A stretch of 64,000 nt of DNA from Calothrix anomala FACHB-343 (GTDB taxonomy: Bacteria > Cyanobacteriota > Cyanobacteriia > Cyanobacteriales > Nostocaceae): positions 62,001 through 126,000 of the forward strand of contig NZ_JACJQG010000015.1 of NCBI RefSeq assembly GCF_014696435.1, in the 5' to 3' direction. Under the pieces are notes generated by a model, which saw only the letters and a program-made list of their open reading frames with translations, did not search any database and was not told where the DNA came from. A program made the position numbers and the translations under genes. Position 1 is the stretch's first letter. Each line of letters starts with the position of its first letter. Positions 45,225 through 55,035 of the stretch are shown piece after piece.

Positions 45225-47918
45225 CTATGACTTACCTGACTTAAATTTAGGATAAGCGATGCGTTTGTGATGGAATTGTTGCCAAACCTCTACAAATATT
45301 TCTGCAATTTGGCTAACTTCTTCCTTTGTCAATCCCGAATCTACTAGTTGATTGTCTTGCCATCTTGCCCGCAAGATATTATTTAACATATTTAAGGCTT
45401 GTTCTGGAGATGCATCTTTGAGCGATCGCAACGCTGCTTCACAAGAATCTGCCAACATCACAATTGCTGTCTCTCGCGATTGGGGAATGGGGCCGTCGTA
45501 GCGAAAATCATCGTCGTTTACTTTTATACTTGGGTCTTCCTTAGCCATTTGCTGGGCTTGATGGTGGAAATAAGCAATCAGCATTGTTCCCTGGTGTTCG
45601 GGGATAAATGCCTGAATTGCCGTAGGTAAAAGATGTTGCTGCGCCATCGCTAACCCTTCGCTGACATGCTTTTTGATAATCTCTGCACTCTTCCAGGGGT
45701 CTTTAATTTCTGTTTCATGCTTATTCGGCCCGCCCATTTGGTTCTCAATAAAACCAAGGGGGTCGTGCATTTTACCGATATCGTGGTAAAGCGTACCAGC
45801 TCTGACTAGTTCCACATCGCATTTCAGGTGTTTAGCCGCAGTTTCCGCTAAGGTGGCGACAAATAGAGTATGTTGAAAGGTTCCCGGTGCTTCTGTGGCT
45901 AGTTTCTTTAATAAGGGACGATTAGGATTAGCTAATTCGGCTAACCGAATCGGGGTAACTAAATCAAAGATTTTTTCTAAATAAGGACTCAAGCCTAAAG
46001 CTACAATACTCCACCCCAAGCCCCATAAAGCAAATAAGCCGGAACTTTGCAGGATGACATACCAAGAAGTTTGACTATCTAACAACAGCGATAAAATTAA
46101 GTAAATACCCCCTTGGGTGGAAGCGATCGCTAAACTTAATAAAGCTAATTCTTCACGCGATCGCAGTCGTTTCGCCATTAAACTACCAACAATTCCCCCA
46201 GCTGCACCAGCTACCAGCGCAATTTTACTAATTTCCAGGCTCACGGGTAGCACTAGTAAGGTTAGCCCGACAACTGTGACGCCTAAAGCCGGGCCATAAA
46301 AGCTGCCTATTAGTAAACCTACCGCACTCCAGGTAGTATTTGACATCCCAAAACCGATCAGCTTCGGAGTAGCGATCGCGATCGTTCCCGGTATACTCAG
46401 GGTTAGGAGCAAGACTAAAATGCGATCGCGTTGGCGTAATTTATTCCCCAGTCGTCGTTCTATACCGACAAAAATACCAATTCCTGTGGTAACAATCCCT
46501 GTTAATTTAATTAACTCTGCCCAGTTAGTCTGGCGCTCAATTAATTGATAATGTTCTAAAACTTGGATATGCCGCAGCTTGATTTTTTCTCCTTTCTTGA
46601 CAATTGGCTCATCCTGTTTAACCTCAACCATGATGTCTTTAACCCCATTAGCTGCTTTTTGTGCTTGCTCTTGGGTTTTCGCATCATCTTTCTTCAAATT
46701 TGGTTCCAGCACAGTTAACAACAATTTGCTAACCAAAGGTTGAGCGGCTGATGGTTCTAATGTGTCAACTTGTAAATTCACCGTATTCTTTAAAGCGTTC
46801 TCTGGTAATCCATAGGGGATACCTTGAGCGAGAATGCGTTGAGAAATATCGCGGATTAATTTTCTGGTTCTTGCCCAATCTTGATCTGATAACTCTAAAA
46901 AAATATGTTCTTTATATATCGCTAATGAACTACCAACTGCTAACATGGCTAATTTAGCTTTAGCTAATTGGTATTGTTTCCTAATTTGGGAGATTTGAGC
47001 AATCAGTGCAGCATATTTTTGTTCGGAATTTGTGACTCGGTAAATTTCTAATTCTGTCACTGCTTGAAATGAGTCCGCATTAGGAGAAATCTTCACTGGC
47101 TTTTTCTCCAGTTGTGCGGATGGGGCTAATCTCGATTTGCTGGAACTAGGTGTAGCGGTAGATAATTTCCCTGGTATGTTTAATGGCTTACTCGGTTCTG
47201 GTGTGGTCAACGAGCTACTATTTTGGTTGAGTGGTAATAATCCCAATGTCTGTTTTTGAGATTTTTCTAAGGAGAGTAAGATATTTTTCCACTCTGACTC
47301 ATTACAAGCGCGGAGATAACTTTGGCTAGCAACAGATAAATCTATACTTTCCATGAACGGAAAAGATCCCGCCGTAGCCCGAATTTCATCGCCCAGATCT
47401 AGAATTTGTTGCAAATTTTGCTCGATTTTGGCATTAATTTGGCTATCAACCATTAAAACAGGCCAGAATTTTTTGCGCGCCGCTTGGCGTCGGGCTTCTG
47501 TTTCTACCGGATCTACAATCTTGGCTGTATATGGGGCTTTAATTGTCTCTGGTGCAATATTTCCTTCTTTTAAGTTAGGTTGATTATATAATTTATGGCC
47601 AATTACACCTGTGAGCGAGACAACTGCGATCGCTAAAATCATTGTCGAACGATTTTCATGTACCCAGCTAAACCCAACTGTATTTAATTGACTGGGAGAT
47701 GTCGCTGATTTGGCGATTATTTTCCGTGTTATTGCTGATTTTCGGCGATTTTTACCAGGTATTGATACATAAATCTGGATATTCTTCACCAAAGTTTTTT
47801 GCCAGTCGTCCAAGCAGTTTTGGCTGCTTTGCAGCACTTGTTTTTGACGATGCTTGTACTGTTGTCGCCAAAGATTTAATTGCTTGTTCAAAGAGTTAAA
47901 AAATCGCTGATATTTCAT
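45225..47918 (-). CDS. pgpH: 7TM-HD phosphodiesterase, PgpH type
   Basis: 897 residues. A charged cytoplasmic N-terminus leads to a membrane segment at about 92-110 (STMILAIAVVSLTGVIGHKLY), an extracytoplasmic 7TMR-HDED region at about 115-470, seven membrane segments at about 475-665, and a C-terminal HD domain with HDIGKMHDP (about 720-728), HVSEGLA, IPEHQGTMLIAYFHHQA and ADSCEAALRS. PgpH proteins hydrolyse cyclic di-AMP in Firmicutes. A cyanobacterial target of c-di-AMP is plausible, but the substrate is inferred. Length is greater than the Listeria enzyme because of a long N-terminus. Confidence 0.88.
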   Translation of the reverse strand: MKYQRFFNSLNKQLNLWRQQYKHRQKQVLQSSQNCLDDWQKTLVKNIQIYVSIPGKNRRKSAITRKIIAKSATSPSQLNTVGFSWVHENRSTMILAIAVVSLTGVIGHKLYNQPNLKEGNIAPETIKAPYTAKIVDPVETEARRQAARKKFWPVLMVDSQINAKIEQNLQQILDLGDEIRATAGSFPFMESIDLSVASQSYLRACNESEWKNILLSLEKSQKQTLGLLPLNQNSSSLTTPEPSKPLNIPGKLSTATPSSSKSRLAPSAQLEKKPVKISPNADSFQAVTELEIYRVTNSEQKYAALIAQISQIRKQYQLAKAKLAMLAVGSSLAIYKEHIFLELSDQDWARTRKLIRDISQRILAQGIPYGLPENALKNTVNLQVDTLEPSAAQPLVSKLLLTVLEPNLKKDDAKTQEQAQKAANGVKDIMVEVKQDEPIVKKGEKIKLRHIQVLEHYQLIERQTNWAELIKLTGIVTTGIGIFVGIERRLGNKLRQRDRILVLLLTLSIPGTIAIATPKLIGFGMSNTTWSAVGLLIGSFYGPALGVTVVGLTLLVLPVSLEISKIALVAGAAGGIVGSLMAKRLRSREELALLSLAIASTQGGIYLILSLLLDSQTSWYVILQSSGLFALWGLGWSIVALGLSPYLEKIFDLVTPIRLAELANPNRPLLKKLATEAPGTFQHTLFVATLAETAAKHLKCDVELVRAGTLYHDIGKMHDPLGFIENQMGGPNKHETEIKDPWKSAEIIKKHVSEGLAMAQQHLLPTAIQAFIPEHQGTMLIAYFHHQAQQMAKEDPSIKVNDDDFRYDGPIPQSRETAIVMLADSCEAALRSLKDASPEQALNMLNNILRARWQDNQLVDSGLTKEEVSQIAEIFVEVWQQFHHKRIAYPKFKSGKS

Positions 47919-48183
47919 TCCCTCTGCCTATAGTTGCTTACTTTGATAAGCTCAAAACAAGACAAACCTAAGGGAAGCCCAAGCAGGAGCAACCCAAGTC
48001 GCTCAGAACTTCGGAGGTGGGGTTTGCTTGTAGCTGGTGAGCCACAGTACCTACCTACAGAGTCAGGTTAAGAGTTTCTTTGGAAATTGTAGTATAAAGA
48101 ACTACTAAATTTTGTATCTGTCAATTGCGAAAGCAAATGGCATGTTGGTGTCGCGTCTACAATATTGCTCAGTATAAATAGCA

Positions 48184-49200
48184 TTAACGCGACCGAATGA
48201 CACGCGGAGCGGCAAAAACCCAGAGAGGAGACAATGGTTGACTCTGTAAATTAGGGTTATCATCAATGTTTTGGGAAATTGGTGACCATAAAGGTAATGG
48301 TAGTTCTTCCTCAGTTGAGAAATCTCCCTGTGTGCCTAACTGCTCTGAATGCAAGGCATGATTATACAACCCTGACCAAACAGCCACAAGTGCATCAGCT
48401 AATTTCACCATTTCAGCAAAATTGCTTAGTCTCCATGTTGCTAAATCAGCTTGCGAGTATAAGATCTGCCAACCTAAAGGAATACCCGCAATGCTATTAT
48501 AGGCCCCTGATAAAGCACCAGTAATTGCACTTATATTATGTAAGTGTAAACGCCAATTGTCTTGTTGCCAAATATTACTTTGTTGATGAGCTAATAAAAC
48601 AGCTAAACGGTAGTCTTCTAAGGTACTGAGAAAGCAGTAAAACGCCATAGCAATACCTTGAGTCAGTTTTTCTTGTTTACTTAACTCAGCTTGAACCTGT
48701 TGTAAACTTGCTCCTTGTTCTAACAAAGTATGAACTTTGCTTAATTGCTGTGGTAAAGATGTTGAAGTTTCCCCAATAAAGGCAATAATTTCGGGAATAA
48801 GGCTAGGGGGATGAAGTTTTTCTGTGAGGATTTGCGCGATCGCATATCCTACAGCTAAGGTTCCATCACGAATGATTGGGTTATCTTCCCAGATTTGTAA
48901 CACATGCAGCAAGTTTTGGCGCAATTTTTGCGGGGTTTCATGAAAAAAAAGTGCTACTGGTAAGGTAGCCAGTATCACTTTCATAGAAGGATAATTATTA
49001 GTAGATGCTGGTTGTTGTAGATATTGCCAATCATCTAAATCTAATTTGCCTAGTTTAATTAAACTTTTAGTACCTATAACTGCTATCTCATCGAGGTCAT
49101 AGCTGTGGGAGGATGTTCGATCCTGACTCGATGCTAATTTTTGCCCAATTAAAGCCCCAAGTAAAGTCCCGCGAAATCGACTAACAACAGAGTAGCGCAT
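48184..49200 (-). CDS. Degenerate ADP-ribosylglycohydrolase-like protein
   Basis: 338 residues with the helical ADP-ribosylglycohydrolase layout: SRFRGTLLGALIGQKLASS at 7-25, IIRDGTLAVGYAIAQILTE in the middle and NISAITGALSGAYNSIAGIPLGWQ near 220-245. Active enzymes have GDALG, TDDT and DTDTIG at the Mg-binding positions; here the corresponding words are GQKLA, DLDE and HNISAI. Most metal ligands therefore appear lost. It may be a binding protein or have another activity. ATG 49200. It is downstream of aroQ by 238 bp of repeats. Confidence 0.7.
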   Translation of the reverse strand: MRYSVVSRFRGTLLGALIGQKLASSQDRTSSHSYDLDEIAVIGTKSLIKLGKLDLDDWQYLQQPASTNNYPSMKVILATLPVALFFHETPQKLRQNLLHVLQIWEDNPIIRDGTLAVGYAIAQILTEKLHPPSLIPEIIAFIGETSTSLPQQLSKVHTLLEQGASLQQVQAELSKQEKLTQGIAMAFYCFLSTLEDYRLAVLLAHQQSNIWQQDNWRLHLHNISAITGALSGAYNSIAGIPLGWQILYSQADLATWRLSNFAEMVKLADALVAVWSGLYNHALHSEQLGTQGDFSTEEELPLPLWSPISQNIDDNPNLQSQPLSPLWVFAAPRVIRSR

Positions 49201-49337
49201 ACATCAAAGATAATTCTTATGAAGCTAGTCTCTCACGCAAAAATCTCTCAGCCAAGCATGAATCAATTCAAAATTCAAAATAAAAATCTCTCTTAAGAGT
49301 CAATGGTCAATGGTCAATGGTCAACAGTCAATAGTCA

Positions 49338-49401
49338 GTAGGGGCGGGTTTTGTGAGATATTCACACAGAAAACAGATATGTCGGTGAAACCCGCCCGTA
49401 C
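49338..49401. repeat. Short inverted-repeat element inside tandem heptamers, second copy
   Basis: A 64-bp element with ends gtaggggcgggtt and aacccgcccgtac, in reverse orientation to 41131-41193. It is flanked by GTCAATG heptamers (49299-49337) and GTCAACC heptamers (49406-49433), which reach almost to the aroQ stop. Confidence 0.75.
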
Positions 49402-49438
49402 AGAAGTCAACAGTCAACCGTCAACCGTCAACAATTAT

Positions 49439-49906
49439 TCATACTTTATCTTTCCGCAAATGATGTACTAAAGCCTGTAAACCTAATATGTAACTTTGGA
49501 CGCCAAAGCCACTAATTTGCCCAATTGCTATCGGTGCTATATAAGAATGATGTCGAAATTCTTCCCGACGATATATGTTACTTAAATGTACTTCTACTGT
49601 AGGTAAATTAACACCCGCGATCGCATCTCGCAAAGCCACACTAGTATGCGTGTAAGCCCCAGCGTTAATTAAAATCCCCTGATATGTTCCTGGGGCTTCA
49701 TGAATAGTATCAACCAAAACGCCTTCATGATTTGACTGCACAGGAAAAACACTCACCTGTAGTTTTTGTCCTTCTGCGGCTAGCAGGTGGTTAATTTCCG
49801 CCAGTGTCAATGAACCGTATATTCCCGGTTCTCGCTTTCCTAGCAAATTTAAGTTTGGCCCGTGCAGCACTAAAATACTCAAAGGCTGCAACGTCAAATC
49901 CGGCAC
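49439..49906 (-). CDS. aroQ: 3-Dehydroquinate dehydratase, type II
   Basis: 155 residues. [21 protein letters not shown] (11-31) carries the catalytic Tyr and Arg region, [14 protein letters not shown] the Glu, [19 protein letters not shown] the substrate loop, and [20 protein letters not shown] the catalytic His. It dehydrates 3-dehydroquinate in the shikimate pathway as a dodecamer. A 45-codon gene lies only 10 bp upstream on the same strand. Confidence 0.95.
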   Translation of the reverse strand: MPDLTLQPLSILVLHGPNLNLLGKREPGIYGSLTLAEINHLLAAEGQKLQVSVFPVQSNHEGVLVDTIHEAPGTYQGILINAGAYTHTSVALRDAIAGVNLPTVEVHLSNIYRREEFRHHSYIAPIAIGQISGFGVQSYILGLQALVHHLRKDKV

Positions 49907-49916
49907 TTTTTATCTC

Positions 49917-50054
49917 TTAACGACGACGCGAACGCTCATTTACAGGAATCGGTATAAGTTCTGGTTCCGGCTCTGCTTCTGGCCCGAGTAGGGCTTCAAT
50001 CAGCTTTCGCGCCAATTCTTTCAGCTTTTCCAGTACCTTTTCTATATAGTCCAT
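49917..50054 (-). CDS. Small hypothetical protein upstream of aroQ
   Basis: A 45-codon frame, ATG at 50054, stop at 49917-49919. It reads MDYIEKVLEKLKELARKLIE, then ALLGPEAEPEPELIPIPVNE, then RSRRR: an amphipathic helix, an acidic Pro/Glu stretch and a basic end. AGGAG lies 11 nt before the ATG on the minus strand, and the stop is 10 bp before aroQ, so translation as the first gene of a two-gene unit is likely. No family was recognised. The coding call rests on the ribosome-binding site, the coupling and the ordered composition. Confidence 0.6.
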   Translation of the reverse strand: MDYIEKVLEKLKELARKLIEALLGPEAEPEPELIPIPVNERSRRR

Positions 50055-50456
50055 TGAAATGACTGCTCCTGAGATACTACCTCAATTTTGATTCACAGCT
50101 ACGCAGAAACTGGCGTACTTTGGCACCTCTGGTTTGTGATGGAGGCGATCGCAATCTTTAATGTCGGGAGTGACCCACTCTATCAAATGTTGTGTTGTGA
50201 TCTGCCTTACTTCTTAGAGTATCACATTCTGATAATCATACGGCTATGAAACCATCGCTTTGCTTGATGTCCTTTATTAGTCAAAATTTGACAATTTCTG
50301 AACTGTTGACTATTGACTATTGACTATTGACTGTTGACTATTGACCATTGACTATTGACTCTTAAGAAAGTTGTTTCATCCTGGGTAAATTATTTCCTAA
50401 TCAGGACTTTTATCCTGATTAGGTTAGGTATGGAGGAAAACCAATGTCACAGACTA
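50055..50456. repeat. Intergenic region with heptamers and a hairpin
   Basis: A 402-bp spacer. 50306-50360 is a run of about eight TTGACTA/TTGACTG heptamers. 50396-50406 and 50413-50423 (cctaatcagga and its complement) form a perfect 11-bp stem with a 6-nt loop beyond the topA stop; no T-run follows on either strand, so it may protect or slow transcription rather than be a standard terminator. Confidence 0.65.
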
Positions 50457-53135
50457 CTAATCTTCAGCACTACTTTTTTTACTAGCAGTCTTGGTAGCAG
50501 TCTTAGAAGTTGACTTAGAAGTTGACTTAGAAGTTGTCTTAGATTTAGAAGTTGTAGATTTAGTTGATTTGCGCGTTGATTTTGCTGATGCTGCTTTACC
50601 TGCTAATAATTGTAAAGCTTTCTCCAATGTCATGCTTTCCACAGATTCACCTTCAGGAATGCTGACATTTGTTTTACCGTTCTTAATATAAGGGCCGTAG
50701 GGGCCATCATAGATATTCACTGGGGTTTCATCTTCGGGATGGTTACCCAATTCGCGCACAGCTGCTTTCGATTTGCTGGTAGTGGAACTGCGGCCTTTTT
50801 TCGGTTCTGCTAACAACTCTAACGCCCTTTCTAAAGAAACTGTTAAGACATTATCAGCAGCTTTCAGAGAACGGTAATCTTTGCCTTCTTTGCCTTGGTC
50901 GTGGACAATGTAAGGGCCGAAGCGTCCTAAACTCGCTTGAATTCTCCCGCCTGTTTCCGGATGAACGCCTAATGTCCGGGGTAAAGCTAAAAGCCCAACA
51001 GCGATGTCTAGGGTGACGGTTTCTGGGGTCACTCCTTTGGGTAAGGAAGCTTGTTTAGGTTTGGGATTTTCATCTGTCTTGTCGCCTAATTGGACGTAAG
51101 GGCCGTAAGCGCCAATTTTCACATAAATTGGTTCGCCTGTGTCGGGATGGCGACCGAGTTGGTCAGGCCCGGAAGTTTTTTGTCGCAGCAGCACCTCTAC
51201 CTGTTTGGGGTCAAGGTCAGCTGGGGTGAGGTCTTTGGGAATGGAAGCCGTAACTACACCTTCACCGTTTTCGACTTCGATGTAAGGGCCATATTTACCA
51301 ATGCGGACTTTAGCTGGTAGGTTTTCTAGTTCTACTGTCCTGGCTTTCTTTTCATCAATTTGTGGTTCTCTTTCCTTGACTAGAGTTTCTAAACCTTTGT
51401 CTCCCAAATAAAATTCCTTGAGGTAGGGTAGCCATTTAGCTTCCCCGGTGGCGATGTCATCGAGGGTTTGCTCCATTTTGGAGGTAAAGCTGGGATCGAC
51501 AACATCCGGGAAGTGTTTCTCTAACAGGTCAGTTACCGCAAAGGCTGTAAAAGTGGGAACCAGAGCATTATTAACTAATTGGGCATATCCTTTATCAATA
51601 ATTGTGCCAATAATACTGGCGTAGGTACTCGGACGACCAATTCCTTCACTTTCTAAGGTTTTGACGAGAGTAGCTTCGCTGTACCTAGCTGGCGGTTGGG
51701 TTTCGTGACTAATTGCTTCGATTTCTCGACAATCGGGGCGATCGCCTATTTTTAAACTAGGTAAAATTACTTCCTGGTCTTCTAACGCAGCTTCGGGATC
51801 GTCGGAACCTTCAACGTAGGCGCGTAAATAGCCAGGAAAGTCAATCCGCTTTCCGGAAGCGCGGAAACCAGCGTCTTCAACTTGTAACTGGACGGTGATT
51901 TGAGTTTGGCGAGAGTCAGCCATTTGACAAGCGACGGTACGCTTCCAAATTAAATCGTAAACAGCCAATTCCCGACCGCCTAAACCGGTTTCTTGGGGCG
52001 TGCGGAAGGTGCTACCTGCTGGACGAATAGCTTCGTGGGCTTCTTGCGCGCCTTTGGATTTGGTGGTGTATTGGCGCGGTTGGGGGCTGAGATATTCCTT
52101 ACCATAGCGTTGTTCTACACAACTGCGTGCAGCTGCGATCGCTTGCTCAGATAAATGCACCGAATCTGTCCGCATGTAGGTAATGTAGCCTTGCTCGTAC
52201 AAATTCTGCGCAATCCGCATCGTATCTCTGGCTGAGAGACGCAATTTCCGGTTAGATTCCTGTTGCAATGTCGAGGTGGTAAACGGTGGCGCTGGTTTGC
52301 GGGTCACAGGACGTTCTTCGACCTCGCTGACATTCCAGGTTTTATCTGCGAGCCGTTCTTTGAGTGCAGCTGCATCGGCTTCACTCAGCAACACCACATT
52401 GCGTCCAGCCGCAATTTGTCCGGTATTTGGGTCAAAATCGCTGCCATTAGCAACTTTCTTGCCACCTAAGTTCACCAACTGGGCAGTAAATGGCGATTTT
52501 TGTTGCTCTAGGTATGCCTTTAAATCCCAGTAAGTCCCTTCACGGAAAGCGCGGCGTTGGCGTTCCTTGGTAACCAACAGCCTCACCGCTACAGATTGTA
52601 CCCGCCCAGCCGATAATCCCCAGGCAATTTTTTTCCACAGCAAGGGAGACAGGGTATAACCTACCAAGCGATCCAAAATTCGGCGGGTTTCTTGGGCGCG
52701 AACCAACTGCTCATCGATATTTCGGCAGTTTTTCAACGCTTTTTTAATCGCGTCTTGGGTAATTTCATGAAACACCATCCGCTTAGTCGGGACTTTGGGC
52801 TTGAGCAACTGGTATAAATGCCAACTGATGCTCTCACCTTCCCGGTCTTCGTCAGTTGCTAGAATTAACTCATCAGCCTCTTTCAGCGCATCTTTGAGTT
52901 GGGTAACAACTTTCTTTTTGTCTTTCGGGACAACATACACCGGTTCAAAGTCGGCGTCTACATTTACCCCCAACTGCGCCCATTTTTCTGCTTTGACAGA
53001 GGTGGGAATTTCGCTAGCTGACTGGGGTAAGTCACGTACATGACCCATAGACGCTTCCACCCGAAAGCCTGATGGTAGGTAGTTGCGAATGGTACGAGCT
53101 TTGGTCGGAGATTCGACGATGACGAGAGTTGACAT
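50457..53135 (-). CDS. topA: DNA topoisomerase I
   Basis: 892 residues. Toprim domain with [13 protein letters not shown] at 4-16 and ATDEDREGE near 94-102; active-site Tyr in [13 protein letters not shown] near 320. The C-terminal part carries four GxxGPYI-type elements ([34 protein letters not shown]) instead of zinc fingers, as in other cyanobacteria. It ends in a Lys/Ser/Thr-rich tail of about 45 residues, probably DNA-binding. The enzyme relaxes negative supercoils. Confidence 0.96.
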   Translation of the reverse strand: MSTLVIVESPTKARTIRNYLPSGFRVEASMGHVRDLPQSASEIPTSVKAEKWAQLGVNVDADFEPVYVVPKDKKKVVTQLKDALKEADELILATDEDREGESISWHLYQLLKPKVPTKRMVFHEITQDAIKKALKNCRNIDEQLVRAQETRRILDRLVGYTLSPLLWKKIAWGLSAGRVQSVAVRLLVTKERQRRAFREGTYWDLKAYLEQQKSPFTAQLVNLGGKKVANGSDFDPNTGQIAAGRNVVLLSEADAAALKERLADKTWNVSEVEERPVTRKPAPPFTTSTLQQESNRKLRLSARDTMRIAQNLYEQGYITYMRTDSVHLSEQAIAAARSCVEQRYGKEYLSPQPRQYTTKSKGAQEAHEAIRPAGSTFRTPQETGLGGRELAVYDLIWKRTVACQMADSRQTQITVQLQVEDAGFRASGKRIDFPGYLRAYVEGSDDPEAALEDQEVILPSLKIGDRPDCREIEAISHETQPPARYSEATLVKTLESEGIGRPSTYASIIGTIIDKGYAQLVNNALVPTFTAFAVTDLLEKHFPDVVDPSFTSKMEQTLDDIATGEAKWLPYLKEFYLGDKGLETLVKEREPQIDEKKARTVELENLPAKVRIGKYGPYIEVENGEGVVTASIPKDLTPADLDPKQVEVLLRQKTSGPDQLGRHPDTGEPIYVKIGAYGPYVQLGDKTDENPKPKQASLPKGVTPETVTLDIAVGLLALPRTLGVHPETGGRIQASLGRFGPYIVHDQGKEGKDYRSLKAADNVLTVSLERALELLAEPKKGRSSTTSKSKAAVRELGNHPEDETPVNIYDGPYGPYIKNGKTNVSIPEGESVESMTLEKALQLLAGKAASAKSTRKSTKSTTSKSKTTSKSTSKSTSKTATKTASKKSSAED

Positions 53136-53602
53136 GGAAATTTAAAAAAAAAGAATAGCCGTTCAGCTAAACAGAAAAATTTAAATGATTTCGGCGAGAT
53201 GTGACAATAATACGTCGCGCTTTTGCATGTGAGTTTATCCTCACACAAAATGCCCATGAGGGTAAAAATCCGCTACAGTTTGGGCACAGTCCTTTCCAGA
53301 TAATAAGCTAGGAAAACGCTGGCTGTGAATTTCCAGCTATTTCCATCTTTAACTTATCAAGAGCAAAATTGGCGACTACAGTTTTCAAAATACCCCCAAA
53401 GTGTAATATAGCGATCGCTCTTGTTTTCGGCGCAAGTCAGGGATCGCAGGTGATGAAGGTGAGTTGATTTCATGATTCCTGCTTCCTTTGTGTCCCCTTA
53501 CCTTATCTCTCATTCCCTATTCTGCAAAAGGTTGTGCCAAAATTAAATCAAAATTGAGAGCAAAAGCGAAGTGGGTTTTGTACCTATCTTGGAGCCGAGA
53601 CT
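53136..53602. other. Intergenic region, nothing recognised
   Basis: A 467-bp spacer between the divergent topA and 53603 genes, with one HIP1 octamer at about 53412. No repeat or RNA was recognised. Confidence 0.5.
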
Positions 53603-53896
53603 ATGCAACCAATTCGTCAAGGTGATGTCATTCTACAACCTGTGCCACAAGTTGAGGGAGAAAAGATACCTCATTTAACTTTGGCAGAAGGTGAGGTAAC
53701 TGGGCATAAGCACAGGATTACCGAAGGCGATGCTAAATTATTCTTGAAAAATGATACTCTTTATCTACGTGTTTATTCTACAACGGCTTTACTGAGTCAT
53801 GAGGAACACAAGGCGATCGCAGTTCCTCAAGGTCATTGGATGGTGAAAATCCAAAGAGAATACGAGCCTGAAGGTTGGCGCTATGTCGCTGATTGA
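53603..53896 (+). CDS. Hypothetical small protein coupled to DUF6745 gene
   Basis: 97 residues, ATG 53603. It is mostly beta-strand by pattern: QGDVILQPVPQVEGEKIPHLTLAEGEVTGHKHRI, KLFLKNDTLYLRVYSTTALLSHEEHKAIAVPQGHWMV, ending REYEPEGWRYVAD. His residues in GHKHRI and SHEEHKAI could bind metal. The stop codon overlaps the next gene by 14 bp, so the two products are probably made together. No family name can be given with confidence. Confidence 0.75.
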   Translation: MQPIRQGDVILQPVPQVEGEKIPHLTLAEGEVTGHKHRITEGDAKLFLKNDTLYLRVYSTTALLSHEEHKAIAVPQGHWMVKIQREYEPEGWRYVAD

Positions 53897-54956
53897 AAAG
53901 TTAACGCCCCAACATGAAGCTTTAATTCCAGTTTATCGGGAGAAGTGGCGAAAGATTGCGCTTTCAACTGAAAGAATTAATAGAGATAAAGCTGCGGAAG
54001 TTGTTGAGACTGTGTACTTATTTGCGGGAAAGAAACTGCCGCAAATTATTTTTTGTAATAGTCCTTATCAGGCTATTACCGAAATGCTATTACTGAATTC
54101 ATCTCAAAATAAACTAGAAAATAATCTAGTAGATTCTGTAGAGGATTTGATAGAACATCAATTACAAGATTTTTGGAAACAATTATCCTTCAACCCAATT
54201 AGCTTAGTTTTTAGAGAAAATAATTTAGATAACCTAGAATCAGCTTTTAGGCAAGAAAATACCTTAAATTTATTAGGCAGGGTTCTTAGTATCAACCAAT
54301 CTGAATTAGTTTGGCAGCTTTGGAGTAACAATGTGACTGCACAAGCTATTTACTCATTTGATTGGATAGATATTGCTGCTACATTTGATTTTTTTATTTC
54401 CGAGATAGACTGCTACTACGATCATAAAGTTTATCAAGTTGTTGAGCAGGTATTAGTGGCGGGGATGATGATATTTCCTTTTGAAGGATTCTGTTTTATC
54501 TGCGATCGCCCGCTTCATCTTCGCTTCGATAATCAAAATCGTCTCCACGCAGAAGGAGAACCTGCAATAGAGTACGCTGATGGATTTAGCCTTTACTCCT
54601 ATCACGGCGTCACTTTACCAGAAAAATACGGTAAACTCCACCCACAGCAATGGCAAGCTCAATGGTTATTAACAGAGGATAATGCAGAACTGCGGCGAGT
54701 GTTAATTCAAGGTATTGGTTATGCTCGAATTTGCCAAGAATTACAAGCCATTGAATTAGATACCTGGAGAGAATATACCCTATTAAAAATTGCTGCTGAT
54801 GTAGATGCAGAGCCAATTTACTTATTAAAAATGACTTGTCCCAGCACTGGATTTATCCACGCTTTGCGCGTTCCACCGGATATGACATCAGCCCATCAAG
54901 CAATTTGCTGGGTAAATTGGGGAATTGCACCAGAGGAATTTGCTATTCAAACCTGA
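53883..54956 (+). CDS. DUF6745-like protein, first copy
   Basis: 357 residues, overlapping the 97-residue gene by 14 bp. The N-terminal 60 residues (LTPQHEALIPVYREKWRKIALSTERINRDKAAEVVE) recur in the next gene. The middle 200 residues differ. The last about 135 residues, from ICDRPLHLR to EEFAIQT, are almost identical in both proteins. This start and end pattern is that of cyanobacterial DUF6745 proteins; the function is unknown. No catalytic motif is obvious. Confidence 0.75.
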   Translation: MSLIEKLTPQHEALIPVYREKWRKIALSTERINRDKAAEVVETVYLFAGKKLPQIIFCNSPYQAITEMLLLNSSQNKLENNLVDSVEDLIEHQLQDFWKQLSFNPISLVFRENNLDNLESAFRQENTLNLLGRVLSINQSELVWQLWSNNVTAQAIYSFDWIDIAATFDFFISEIDCYYDHKVYQVVEQVLVAGMMIFPFEGFCFICDRPLHLRFDNQNRLHAEGEPAIEYADGFSLYSYHGVTLPEKYGKLHPQQWQAQWLLTEDNAELRRVLIQGIGYARICQELQAIELDTWREYTLLKIAADVDAEPIYLLKMTCPSTGFIHALRVPPDMTSAHQAICWVNWGIAPEEFAIQT

Positions 54957-55035
54957 ATTATTGAATATCAGATGCAAAACTTAAGGATAAATCTACCTTT
55001 AGATTTTATTTAAGTACATTTTTATATTAGCAATT

